This document shows positions 1-10,300 of a stretch of DNA of 64,000 nt, piece by piece. The notes beneath the pieces are model-generated. The model did not search any database and was not told the origin of the DNA. It was given only the letters and a program-made list of their open reading frames with translations. Position numbers and translations under genes: made by a program. The DNA comes from Bifidobacterium aerophilum (GTDB taxonomy: Bacteria > Actinomycetota > Actinomycetes > Actinomycetales > Bifidobacteriaceae): contig NZ_WHZW01000016.1 of the NCBI RefSeq assembly GCF_010667685.1, positions 1-64,000 on the forward strand, read 5' to 3'. Within the stretch, counting starts at the first letter, position 1; every line of letters begins with the position of its first letter.

Positions 1-1
1 G

Positions 2-63
2 ACCTACCTCTCCGATGTTCACCTCGCGCTCATCGCCATCCACCTCAAACGACCCTTAGAGTA
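2..63 (+). CDS. C-terminal end of an upstream gene (partial)
   Basis: One reading frame is open from the window edge to a TAA at 61-63 and encodes about 20 residues ending in HLKRPLE. The base composition is like the GC-rich core of the genome, while the opposite-strand gene that overlaps its last bases is less GC-rich. The end faintly resembles the tail of the GT2 protein at 13039-13989, which ends in a TY...LKR pattern, but this is too short to name a family. It could also be a chance open frame. Confidence 0.3.
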
Positions 64-1264
64 AACACACCCTAGTATAACCAAATACACCGTAATCTTT
101 CAATCGTTGAGCAATTACGGCCGTGTCAGCCTGCACTTTATCATCATAGGTTTTTTGCGACATCGTAAACTGATATTCTCGATCATCGTATCCACCAGTA
201 TTCGCCATTCCCATCATAATGAAATGCTGCGCCGGTAAGGTTAGATTCTTGTCATACGGCATAACGGTCTGAGTTTCAATGAACCGCTGATACGACACAT
301 GCGTTCCGACGAATCCGACGCCGGTTATCGCTAGGACGACCAACAACGGAATAATTGCGCGCCAACGGATCTGATTAATAATCCAGACAACAATGCAAGC
401 AAAGGCCGGGATGACCGCCGATGGCTTCATGGCATACGTGACCGCCATAGTAATTCCGAAAAGTAGCAACAGAGCGACGTTCTTTGCTGATTTGACATAT
501 GACAAGTCAATCGCATCCGCTTTCAGGAAGTGCAGCGAAAAGGCCAGCAAAGCAAGCACAAACGGAAGACAAAACACATCACTGTATGGCTGCATGCACC
601 ATCCCGACAAACCAAGCAAGGCACACCAAAAGAAAAGAACGACATTCGCTATCAGTGCATCACCATATCGAAGAGCAATACGGTATGCGGCGATGGCGCA
701 TATATCGACAGTCAGAACAGACAACACACGTAGCGTCATCGTAAGATGAATCTGTGTGTCCGCGAACGGCAGCAGCCTGTGAATACCGAGCTCTATGAAA
801 TAGATCAGATAGTTGTTCGGGGAATTAGACAGGTACTCATATCCATTCAGACCTTTTGAAGTAATGACATTGGGATCAATGACATATTGAACGATCCATC
901 CGCTATCTGCATCATTGAACGGCCCCATCGCAATCATTACTAACAGCTGAATGACTACCATACAGCCGAAAAGGATCCACTTATAACGAATAATGTTGCG
1001 GAGCATCCGGCTAATCCGGTGTCTCACTGTTTCAGAGACAAACAGTATAGACGACAGGAACAGCATCATTACGAGGAAAACCGTCGACGGACGATTGTTC
1101 TTGCTCACATCGATATCCGTCATCTGAGGGGCATATGCACGCAAAGCGCAATACATCCACCACATCAAAAGAACAAGCAGGATGAAAAAGCCAGAAAGAA
1201 CAATAACCCTATACCACCTCACAGATGGCTTACTTGCAGCATTATGTTTCACGATAATTCCCAA
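56..1264 (-). CDS. Polytopic GT-C-like membrane glycosyltransferase, probably C-terminally truncated
   Basis: The 402-residue product has a short basic N-terminus and roughly nine or ten hydrophobic membrane segments. An Asp pair in the first large loop (DADSGW, near residue 117) and a SNSPNN motif (near 147) fit GT-C enzymes of the PMT/mannosyltransferase type, which take sugar from a polyprenyl-phosphate donor outside the membrane. The protein ends soon after a stretch (DYGVFGYTR) that in such proteins is usually followed by more sequence, so it looks cut short; the stop overlaps the end of a convergent frame. It is followed upstream on the same strand by a polyprenyl-phosphate GT2 (1312-2275), a natural donor-synthesising partner. 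The exact sugar is unknown. Confidence 0.6.
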   Translation of the reverse strand: MGIIVKHNAASKPSVRWYRVIVLSGFFILLVLLMWWMYCALRAYAPQMTDIDVSKNNRPSTVFLVMMLFLSSILFVSETVRHRISRMLRNIIRYKWILFGCMVVIQLLVMIAMGPFNDADSGWIVQYVIDPNVITSKGLNGYEYLSNSPNNYLIYFIELGIHRLLPFADTQIHLTMTLRVLSVLTVDICAIAAYRIALRYGDALIANVVLFFWCALLGLSGWCMQPYSDVFCLPFVLALLAFSLHFLKADAIDLSYVKSAKNVALLLLFGITMAVTYAMKPSAVIPAFACIVVWIINQIRWRAIIPLLVVLAITGVGFVGTHVSYQRFIETQTVMPYDKNLTLPAQHFIMMGMANTGGYDDREYQFTMSQKTYDDKVQADTAVIAQRLKDYGVFGYTRVCLL

Positions 1265-1311
1265 TCAACACACAGATGATTCGTATTACACACGAACATC
1301 ACACATTGCAC

Positions 1312-2275
1312 TTACTTGTTCAAGCGTTCTTCTTGAACAAGATAATTAGGCCTTTCCTTCGTCTGCATGAAAATTCGACCCAAATATTCGCCGATGATGC
1401 CAAGACTCAGCAATTGGACGCCGCCTAATATCAGCATCACGATCATAATAGAGGCGTATCCCGGCACGTCAATGCCGAAGATAAGAGTACGGAACAGAAT
1501 GATCAGCGCATAGATGACCGCCACGATGGATACGATGCCGCCGAGCCAAGTGGCGATCTTCAACGGCAGCGTCGTAAAGCTGGTGATCCCGTCCATTGCC
1601 AGGTGGAACAGCTTATAGTAGTTCCACTTGGTTTTGCCTGCCGCCCTCTTGTCTCGATCATACAAAAACTCTATCTTTTTGAAGCCGATCCAGCTGAACA
1701 GGGCTTTTGAATTCCGTTCGGACTCATTAAGACGTTTCAACGCATCAATGCATTTGCGATCCAGTAGGCGGAAATCACCGGTGTCTTTCTGAATCGTCAC
1801 GCCGGACACTTCCTGCAGCAGATCGTAATACCAGCGACTCGTTGCTTTCTTCAGCCAGCTTTCCCCCGCACGGGACCTGCGACGCGCATATACGTCGTCA
1901 TACCCCTGCCGCCATAATTCCGCCATCTGAGGAATGAGTTCAGGCGGGTCCTGAAGGTCCGCATCGATGATTACTAATCCGTCAGTATGTACGTTTTCTA
2001 TCCCGGCGAACATGGCCTTCTCCTTGCCGAAATTGCGGGACAGGAATATATACTCCACGTTAGGGCGTGTCTTTGCATAATCCTTGATCAGGGAGCAGGT
2101 ACCATCCTTGGATCCGTCATCCACGAACAGAAGCGTATAGTCTAAGCCCCCCCCCCGATGCCGCGACCAGCTTGTCCATCCGCTCAAAAAGAATCGGCAA
2201 AGACTCCTGCTCGTTATAGCACGGGATAAGAATTGTTATGGTCCGCTTCCGAGAAAAGTCCGCATGCGCGCCCAT
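1312..2275 (-). pseudogene. GT2 polyprenyl-phosphate glycosyltransferase, frameshifted at a G10 tract (possibly phase-variable)
   Basis: The product resembles DPM1/GtrB enzymes that load a sugar on undecaprenyl phosphate. An N-terminal GT-A domain carries the DADLQDPPE motif and two C-terminal membrane helices follow (IATWLGGIVSIVAVIYALII and a second one). The natural ATG is at 2273-2275 and begins MGAHADFSRKRTITILIPCYNE, but ten consecutive G (C at 2147-2156) put this start out of frame. Nine G would give one continuous frame of about 320 residues, the normal family length. As it stands, only a 291-residue frame from a TTG at 2185-2187 is open, and it lacks the nucleotide-binding start. It sits just upstream of the GT-C gene. 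A sequencing error in the homopolymer is the main alternative. Confidence 0.75.
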
Positions 2276-2526
2276 ACATTATCCCTTTCCAAAATCCAAC
2301 GGATCAGCAACGCACAAGCCCAGCTTCCTCTATAAGGGCACCAGCCTCAATCTGATCCGTTGTTAGTTTACACTACAAGAGCAAGTTGGTAATCGGTCCA
2401 ATCGCCATAACTTGATATGTCATTGGCCATATCTCTGCTTGTGTTCGATATGTGTTATAAACACAGAATGGGAATGCCATTGACGTCCGATAGAGCCCGA
2501 TGCAGATCGGGGGTGTAAAGGCCACT

Positions 2527-2549
2527 GACTACTATCGGGCATAGTAGTC
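2527..2549 (+). promoter_or_regulatory. Inverted repeat in the leader of the C39/LGFP gene
   Basis: The arms GACTACTAT and ATAGTAGTC are perfect complements around the loop CGGGC. They lie 39 bases before the start codon, and another short repeat (CCCGAT-GCAG-ATCGGG) sits about 30 bases upstream. The 312-base gap 2276-2587 otherwise shows no gene. The repeat could be an operator or an RNA hairpin in the 5' leader; the sequence does not decide which. Confidence 0.4.
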
Positions 2550-2587
2550 TAGGCGTTTCGTCGCCGGAATAAAGAAGAGGGCATTTC

Positions 2588-5500
2588 ATGGCATCACATA
2601 GATTCATCCGTCAACGGCACACCCGACGGAGTCATCCCCTGCTGGCAATGATAACGGTTTGTCTGCTTTCGTTTGGCCTTCTGTGCAATACCGCATACGC
2701 TACGGACGATGTGTCCGAACCGACACATACGACTCAATCCGAGACAGGCGCATCAAACGGGTCCGGGAACAACGATTCGTCGATCCCGGATTCCGAAACC
2801 GCAAACGATCAGAAGGATCAGAAGCCGGATCAGACAAATTCCGATTCCGCAACGGAAGCATCGATAGGCAACGGGAACACGGAAGATCAGCCGAGCGCAG
2901 ACGATTCCAACTCGTCGGATGCATCCGACGACGTATCCGATGACACCGCAGGAATCACACCCGACGACTCCGCGGTCACGACTCAGGTAGCCCCATCCGA
3001 GAAGACCACTAGTGTCGTTCTTCCCGACGGCATGTACACCTTCGCATCCCAACTTTCTGGGCACCGTCTGCTCGAGATCGCGAACGGCTCGACGAAGAAC
3101 GGCGGAAAAGCACAGCTATACGACAACAACTATGCCTCCTGCCAGAGGTGGAAAATCATCAACGACGACACCGGACTGGTCCTCGTCAATGTCAGGAGCG
3201 GCAAGGTGCTTGAGGTGCCCGGAGCACGGGCCTCAAGGGGCGCGCGAGTCAAGCAGTATAAGTCCAATGGCACCGCCGCGCAACGCTGGATCGCGGAACA
3301 GACCGCCAAAGGCATCGTACTGCACTCGGCACTGAACAAGAACATGGTGCTCGACGTGGCCAGCGCGAACTCGGCAAACGGTGCGGCCGTACAGCTCTAC
3401 ACGGCGAATGGTACAAACGCGCAGGCGTGGATCACCACCAATGAGACCGCCGCCTTGACTGATCTAGCCCAAGCCAACAAAGGCACCGTTCCGGACGGCG
3501 TGTATGGATTCGCGAGCGCATTGACCGGCAGCCGTCTTCTTGAGATCGCCGGCGGCTCATCGCAGAACGGAGGCAATGCACAGACCTACCGCAACAACCG
3601 TACGTCAGCGCAGCGCTGGCAAGTAACCAACGATGCGAACGGCTTCCTGACACTGAAAAACGTACGTAGCGGCAAGGTACTCGACGTGGCCGGAGCATCT
3701 GCGAAAAACGGCACGAATGTGCAACAGTATGCGGCAAATGGCAGTCGCGCCCAGCAGTGGATCGCGGTGAAGACCGGCAACGGCATCGTGCTGCATTCCG
3801 CGTTGAATGCCAAACTGGTACTGGACATCGCGGCTGGGCAAGCCAAGGACGGCGCAAACGTGCAGATCTATCAGGAGAACGGTACCAAGGCGCAAAGCTG
3901 GTCGCTTGACACTTCGGCGTATGTGCGCGGTTCGATCGAGTCGTATTACAGCAGAAACTCCTCTTGGCTTGGCGTGCCGAAGGCAAACGAGCAGGCCGAC
4001 GGCAATTATGTTGTGCAGGAATTCCAGAACGGCACCGTATATTCGAAGAACAATGGCGGCACCTATGCGGTGCGCAACAACGGCATGCAGAATACGTATG
4101 CGGAACAGGGTGGCCCGTCCGGCTGGCTCGGCTACCCGATCAGTGACGCGCAGACTAACAAGAACCGCACCGCACAGCAGTTCGAACACGGCGCGATCGT
4201 GAGGAATTCCAACGGCTCAGTGCTGTTCGTTAAAGGCGAGATCAACTCGTACTGGACGACGCAAGGTGGTTTCGGCGGCTGGCTCGGGTGGCCGACGGCT
4301 AACGAACAGGCCGACGGCAACGGCAATTACTCACAGAGCTTCGACGGCGGCACCGTGCACTGGTATGCCGACGGATCGTCGGTGGCCAGCATCCAGTCGA
4401 AATGGACGGCGCTTGGCGGAGACTCCGGATCATTGGGGGAACCGGCCGACAAGATCACCGTGCAGACCCCGCAGGGGTATGTACGCACGTTCAAGAAGGG
4501 CATGATCTTCGCCACGTCCGCGACGGATGTCTCCACGGCCGTGGTGATGGACTCGAACATCTTCACCTATTGGAACAGCAAGGGCGGTCTGAAAAGCTAT
4601 CTTGGTCTGCCTACCGGCGATGCGCTCACCGTCAAGGGCGGCGTCTCCCAAACATTTAAGGGTGGCACCGTGTTTTGGAGCAAAGAGACCGGCGCGCACA
4701 GCGTCCGTTCCGGAGCGTTTCTGAACGAGTACGCCAAGATGAAGTATGAACAGGGCAAGCTTGGATTCCCCACCTCCGAGGAACAAACAATTCGCGGAGG
4801 TAAGTCGCAGGTATTCCAGAATGGACAGATTCACTGGTCGTCCGCAACCGGCGCACATGCAACCATCGGGGCGATCCTCTCATACTGGTCCAGTCGAGGC
4901 TGGCAGAACGGCTGGCTGGGCTTCCCCACCGGTGACGAATTGACAGTCAAGGGCGGCGTCTCCCAGACGTTCCAGCACGGCACGGTGTTCTGGAGCAAGA
5001 AAACCAACGCGCACGGCGTCAAAGGCGCGATCCTGAGCAAATACGCGAACATGAGGTACGAGCAGGGTAAGCTCGGCTTCCCTACCTCCGATGAGACCGG
5101 CACCGTGCGCGGCGGCGTCTGGCAGTCGTTCCAGAACGGCACGATGTATTGGAAGTCCGATACCGGCGCACATGCCGTGGCCAACGGATTCTTCGGCTGG
5201 TATCGCAACGACGGCTACGAACGCGGCATCCACGGGTTCCCAACCTCAGACGAGTATCTTGATCGTGGCCACGCCCGTCAGAACTTCGAGCATGGCTCGT
5301 ACTGGTGGGGCGGCATGCCGTCCGGCACATACTCGTTCGGCATCCAGTGGGCCGGCCAGCCGAACACGTATTACTGCGTGCCAACATCCGGTTACATGAT
5401 CATGCGCAACGCCAAGCGACTGACGTCCCCGAACGGCACTCGTCTGTCCATCGACGCGATAGCCCGCTACATGGGCGCCGGTACGGACGGCACATGGAAC

Positions 5501-5863
5501 AACGAGAACAAGGCAGGCCTGAACGCCTGGCTCGGCGCCAACTATTACGAGCTATACGGGTACCCGAGCTACAGCACGCTGAAGAACCGCATCCTGCACT
5601 CGTATGAGACCGGTTACGCGCCGATGATCCTCGAACATGAGCGTCGCGGCGGATATCACCCGAACGGACATCCCAATGCCACGTTCTCGCATGCGCTCGT
5701 TCTTGACCAGTACAACACCAAGGACGACGGCATCCTGCTTGTGGATCCGCTTGCCTCGTACGGCGGCAAGCAGAAGTTCTGGGACCACCTGTCGGGATTC
5801 CGCAACGCCTATCTGACGGTCAGTTCCGATGGCGATGCGCCCGGCATCATGGCCACCCGCTGA
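2588..5863 (+). CDS. Secreted lectin/LGFP-repeat protein with C-terminal C39-like peptidase domain
   Basis: The 1091-residue product has a signal peptide (basic start, hydrophobic core, ATA-type cut near residue 38) and then an acidic Ser/Thr/Asp-rich linker to about 140. Two ricin-type beta-trefoil domains follow (about 143-285 and 300-445), each with QxW repeats such as AQRWQV. Nine LGFP-type units (WLGVP, WLGYP, WLGWP and so on) span about 445-900; in actinobacteria these bind the cell envelope. The C-terminal domain has the Cys930, His1035 and Asp1053 arrangement of C39_2-type cysteine peptidases. There is no LPXTG anchor, so the LGFP units probably hold it to the wall. The start is set by the AGAAGAGGG site just upstream. 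The downstream membrane protein starts 28 bases on and is probably cotranscribed. The peptidase substrate is unknown. Confidence 0.85.
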   Translation: MASHRFIRQRHTRRSHPLLAMITVCLLSFGLLCNTAYATDDVSEPTHTTQSETGASNGSGNNDSSIPDSETANDQKDQKPDQTNSDSATEASIGNGNTEDQPSADDSNSSDASDDVSDDTAGITPDDSAVTTQVAPSEKTTSVVLPDGMYTFASQLSGHRLLEIANGSTKNGGKAQLYDNNYASCQRWKIINDDTGLVLVNVRSGKVLEVPGARASRGARVKQYKSNGTAAQRWIAEQTAKGIVLHSALNKNMVLDVASANSANGAAVQLYTANGTNAQAWITTNETAALTDLAQANKGTVPDGVYGFASALTGSRLLEIAGGSSQNGGNAQTYRNNRTSAQRWQVTNDANGFLTLKNVRSGKVLDVAGASAKNGTNVQQYAANGSRAQQWIAVKTGNGIVLHSALNAKLVLDIAAGQAKDGANVQIYQENGTKAQSWSLDTSAYVRGSIESYYSRNSSWLGVPKANEQADGNYVVQEFQNGTVYSKNNGGTYAVRNNGMQNTYAEQGGPSGWLGYPISDAQTNKNRTAQQFEHGAIVRNSNGSVLFVKGEINSYWTTQGGFGGWLGWPTANEQADGNGNYSQSFDGGTVHWYADGSSVASIQSKWTALGGDSGSLGEPADKITVQTPQGYVRTFKKGMIFATSATDVSTAVVMDSNIFTYWNSKGGLKSYLGLPTGDALTVKGGVSQTFKGGTVFWSKETGAHSVRSGAFLNEYAKMKYEQGKLGFPTSEEQTIRGGKSQVFQNGQIHWSSATGAHATIGAILSYWSSRGWQNGWLGFPTGDELTVKGGVSQTFQHGTVFWSKKTNAHGVKGAILSKYANMRYEQGKLGFPTSDETGTVRGGVWQSFQNGTMYWKSDTGAHAVANGFFGWYRNDGYERGIHGFPTSDEYLDRGHARQNFEHGSYWWGGMPSGTYSFGIQWAGQPNTYYCVPTSGYMIMRNAKRLTSPNGTRLSIDAIARYMGAGTDGTWNNENKAGLNAWLGANYYELYGYPSYSTLKNRILHSYETGYAPMILEHERRGGYHPNGHPNATFSHALVLDQYNTKDDGILLVDPLASYGGKQKFWDHLSGFRNAYLTVSSDGDAPGIMATR

Positions 5864-5891
5864 ACCCGAACAGACACAGTGAGGAACGATC

Positions 5892-7256
5892 GTGAACAAC
5901 CCTAGCGATACCGAATCGACGCGAACGACGAAACGTCGTCGAATCTGGGCCTTGGCCATCGCGGCAGTCATCGTTGTGGCGATTATCGTCGCCGCGACGG
6001 TGGCGTTCGTCGTGACGCACGGCACCGATCAGGCGAACAGCGGCAAGGCCACGTCCCAGATCAAACCGTCGAAGTCGGACGGCGCCACCGTAACGCAGCC
6101 GAAAAAGACCGACGACAACGACGTCACGACCAAAAACGATCTTCCGTTCACCCTGGACGGCGTGACGGTCAGCGGCGGTACCGTGGAGGTTTCCGAGGGA
6201 ACCAGTGCGGCCACGCTTGCTGATTCATGGACGTTCGGCGGCGATTTTTCGCAAATCGGTTCGTTCCCGATCGATACGACGACGGTGTTCGGCTCGACGA
6301 CCAGCGATCCGAACGACCTGACCGCCTACTACGCTGCCCTGCTCCGCCAGGACGGCAGTACGCAAAGCGTGGACGAAAACGGCGCCGGAACCGGTGCCAC
6401 GCCGGGTGCTACGTTCTACGAGCCGCAGGACGGTACCGGCGATGCGTCGCGCATCGTGTGGCGGTCGTCCTCGATGAACAACACCACGCAGACGGGTGTG
6501 GACAACTGGCGTCTGCAGATGTGGGAAGCCAGCAGCAACACCGCGCATACACTCGGCACCGCCGCAAGCCTCAACGGGCGGGACGATACGCCGCAAACCT
6601 ACGGCGAGGTCGTGCCGACATTCAACGCCGATCACGCGTTCTTCTCGTCCAACGTCATGCGTGACGGTTCGTGGGTCGAAGCCGTGCTGTCGTTCGATCT
6701 CAACGGCAACGGCGATGCCGCTCCGCGCGTGGTCGGCGACGGCAACTTCCCGGCCGCGGTCGACGACGGCGTGCTGTTCGCCGGCAATGCCTCACAGAAG
6801 AACCAGTTCCGTGCTTACGCGACGTTGAAGCACGATGACGGCCAGTCATCCACGAACGTGTTCACCGTGCATTCGAACGGCGACAAATGGGGTATCTCCG
6901 GTGTCTGGGCGCACGGCAAATACCGTGCCGTGAGCTTCTCGGACGGCACGACCGACAGCGGCAACTACATCGGCCTGTGGTCCGACGATTTCAAGACGAA
7001 CCTCGGCTGGGTGCACGTCAAATCCGCCAGCGTGGTCGCCTCGATGAACGATCAGTGGATCGTATGGGGATCCGGCTCGCAAAACGACAACGCCGGCATG
7101 TACGCATTCAACTGGTCGAACCAGACCGTCAAATATCTCGGCGAACTATCCGGTTATTCCCGACCGACCATCGCATCCGACAACAATACGGTGATGGTGC
7201 CCACCCACAGCGGTTCCGCCCAAGCGGTCGGCTTCACCGTGGGAACGTTGGAATAG
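5892..7256 (+). CDS. Membrane-anchored extracellular protein of unknown function
   Basis: The 454-residue product starts at GTG after a GAGGAA site. It has a short cytoplasmic head with a KRRR cluster, one transmembrane helix at about 18-41, and a Lys/Thr/Asp-rich linker. The large outer domain is full of short beta-strand-like segments (for example DNWRLQMWEAS, KWGISGVWAHGKYRAVSF) spaced in a way that suggests a beta-propeller. I do not recognise a family. It follows the C39/LGFP gene by 28 bases and ends just before a strong two-way terminator, so the two form a likely operon and may act together at the cell surface. Confidence 0.75.
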   Translation: MNNPSDTESTRTTKRRRIWALAIAAVIVVAIIVAATVAFVVTHGTDQANSGKATSQIKPSKSDGATVTQPKKTDDNDVTTKNDLPFTLDGVTVSGGTVEVSEGTSAATLADSWTFGGDFSQIGSFPIDTTTVFGSTTSDPNDLTAYYAALLRQDGSTQSVDENGAGTGATPGATFYEPQDGTGDASRIVWRSSSMNNTTQTGVDNWRLQMWEASSNTAHTLGTAASLNGRDDTPQTYGEVVPTFNADHAFFSSNVMRDGSWVEAVLSFDLNGNGDAAPRVVGDGNFPAAVDDGVLFAGNASQKNQFRAYATLKHDDGQSSTNVFTVHSNGDKWGISGVWAHGKYRAVSFSDGTTDSGNYIGLWSDDFKTNLGWVHVKSASVVASMNDQWIVWGSGSQNDNAGMYAFNWSNQTVKYLGELSGYSRPTIASDNNTVMVPTHSGSAQAVGFTVGTLE

Positions 7257-7270
7257 TTTTACCACGCATA

Positions 7271-7320
7271 GCGAAGGGGCTGTTCGGAAACCACATAAGG
7301 TTTCCGAACAGCCCCTTCGC
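7271..7320. terminator. Bidirectional terminator hairpin
   Basis: A perfect 22-base-pair stem (7271-7292 with 7299-7320) encloses the loop ACATAA and is followed by TTATTGTGTCC. It lies between the convergent ends of the membrane-protein gene and the galactanase gene, so it can stop transcription from both sides. Confidence 0.85.
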
Positions 7321-7331
7321 TTATTGTGTCC

Positions 7332-10300
7332 TTACTTCTTCAGCGTCCACCGCTGGGCGGAGGAACCGTTATAGGACCACAGCTGGATGTTCGCACCGTT
7401 GTTCCGGGAACCGCCGGAGACATCCACGGCCATGTTCTCGGCGAGCGCCGAGTACAGGACCACGCGGCCACGGCTGTCCTTCGTCAGAATCCACTTCTGT
7501 GCGTAGGACTTGTTCGACTGGTACTGCTGGATGTTCGCACCCTTGCCGGTGCCGGCTCCGGCGACGTCCAGCACCTTGCCGGACTTCACGTTGGTCAAGG
7601 TCACATAGCCCTTGCCATCATGCGTCACCTTCCACTTCTGGGCACTGGTGCCGTTCGCGGTGTAAAGCTGCACGTTCGCACCGTTCTTCTTGGAACCGCC
7701 TGCCACGTCGACGCGCATGGAGTCCTTCGCCGTGGACACGATCTCATAGGTGCCGTCGGCGACGTCACCCGCGTGATCCTTGGCGAAGGCGTCCAGCCGG
7801 CCGCGCAGTGTCTTGGTCGTCGTGAAGATCCAACGCTGGGCGCCGGAGTTGTTGGACGACCAGATCTGCACGTTCGTACCGTTCTTGGTCGAGGCTCCCG
7901 CCACATCCAGCACGAGGTCGGGCGAAACGCCGGACACCAGCTTGAACACCGATCCGGACTTCACCGCGATCCACTTCTGGGCGTAGGTGCGGTTCGACGC
8001 GTACTGCTGCACGTTCGCACCGGACTTTGCCGCGGCACCGGCGATGTCGAGCACCTTGCCGGACTTGGCGTTGGTGAACGTCACGTAGCCGTCGGCATCG
8101 TGGGACACGATCCATGCCTGCGCATCGGTGCGATTCGAAGCATACAGCTGCACGTTCGCGCCATTGTTCTTCGAGCCGGCGGCAACGTCCAGCACCTGCG
8201 ACGACTTGTTGCTCGTCGCGATCGTGTATGTGCCGTTCTTCAGATCATCGCGATGCTCGTCGGCAAGACGGTCCAGCTTCTCTCGAGGGCTGGTGGCATC
8301 CACGAACTTCCAACGCTGGGCGAGGTTCTGTCCGTTCTGTGTGAACGCGTACAGCTGCAACATGCTGCCGTTGGCGTTCTTCGCGCCCGGCACGTCAAGC
8401 GACATGCCTTCCAGTCCGTCGGCGACCGGACGGATCGCGAACGTACCGTTTTCAGCGGCCACGATCTTCCATTCGGTGCCATACGTATCGGATGCCTCAC
8501 GTTGTTCGATGCGTGAACCATTGGTCGCATGCAGCGGATAGGCAAGCGGCAAGCGCGATCCTTGGTTGACGATCGTATAATTGCCATTCTTCAGCGCGGT
8601 GACACGGTACTTCTGCGCGTCTGTAGTGTTCCTCGTATAGAGCTGCACGTTCGCGCGCGCTTTCTTGGAACCGCCCGGAATGTCTAGCACACGTTCGGTG
8701 CCACTCAGCGCGGTCGCAATCGCGAAGGTACCGGTGCCGAGCGCCACGTCCACATGCACGGTCACGCCGTCCGACCATCCGGAAACGGAACCGTGCACGT
8801 CGAAACCGCCCACCTTGGCATACTGTGTCTTGGAGAACGAATCCCAGACGACCTTCTCGTTGGTGGTCTGGCCGTTCGACCAGGTGGCTTGCACGGTGCT
8901 CGGCAGCACCGGCGCCTTGCGGGCCGGAGTGGTCACGGTTTGCGGAGCCGCCACGGAGACGATGTTCTTCCACTGGGCGTACAGCTGCACGTCGGCCGTC
9001 ACTGCAGTGTCGAAATCGTATGCATTGCGACCATCCGCGTCAGTGGTCCAACCAACGAACACATAATCGTCGCGGGTCGGATCCTTCGGCTTGCTGGCCT
9101 TGCCGCCTTCGGCGACCTTCTGCTCGCTGGTCGAAGAACCGCCTCGGGAATCGAACCGTACCGTAAACGCACGTACCAGTTTCGACGTGGCCTGTGCAAG
9201 ATCGGATGCGGCCTTGCTGAGCTGCGCCGGAGTCGACTGTTCATCGTCTGCGACCTTATGGACGGCGTCGCGTACGATGATGAACTCCTTCCACGAATCG
9301 GCGGTGTAGTCGGATTCGTTGAGCTGATCGGCCTTAGCAAGGCTGGCCTGAAGGCTGCTGCGATCCGCTTCGGCAACAGTGATCGTGAAGGTCGTGGTCT
9401 TGGTGGTATCGGCAACATAGGTCACGGTCACGGTCTTGGTACCAACCGTATTCAATTCAGGTTTCGACACCGTGTATTCGCCGGAGGAGAGCTCACGCTG
9501 TGAACCGTCCGCCAACGTCGCGGCGACGGCAAGACCCGCGGTGTCAAATACGTCACCGACATGGTATGCAGTGTGCTCCGGCGCTGCCGTCACCGTAATG
9601 GCGGTCACGTCAGGAGTCCACTTGGCATACAGGTCGAATACTCCATTGGCGGTCGGTACGAGATTCCTGACGGACTGTTTGTCCTGATAGGAATCGCCCG
9701 TCGAATCGGCCTTGGTATTCCAACCGGCGAACTGCCAATCCTTGCGAGAGAAAGTGTTTTCGCGCAATGTGACGCTTACGCCGTAGGAGACCTTCTGGTC
9801 AACGGTCTGGTCGTTCACAGCACCATCGTTGAGATGGAAGCGGATCGTATAGGAATTGACGGTCCACTGAGCATACAGTGTGACGTCCGCGGTCACCGGC
9901 TTGGTGAAGTCGAACGGCTCCTTGCCTTCCTTATCGGTAGCCCATCCGGCGAACGTGTATCCGGCGCGGGTCGGCGCGGCAGGCGCCGCCGCGATGCCGC
10001 CGTCCTTTACCGAAACAGCCGCCACATCGGAGCCGCCCTGCGTATCGAATGTGATCGTACGATCGGCGATGATCTGGCTGAACGCCCTGAGCGACTGCAA
10101 CGGATACCCGTGATCGTCGAACAACGCCTGATTATCCCAGCCGGAAGCGCCCCAGCTGTCGTACTCGGTATTGTTCGGATCGTTGTCCTTGGAGTATTCG
10201 CTGGCCCAGCCGGTACCGTAATCGTTGGAGTATGTACGGTTGATCTGCCAGTGGTTCGTACCGGCGACCACGGCGATCCACGCAGGCTCCCAGTAGAATG

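Noticed and set aside
2..63. Homology of the partial frame at the window start to the GT2 at 13039
   Set aside because: The shared CAAACGACCCTT stretch and the TY...LKR pattern are too short to prove a relation.
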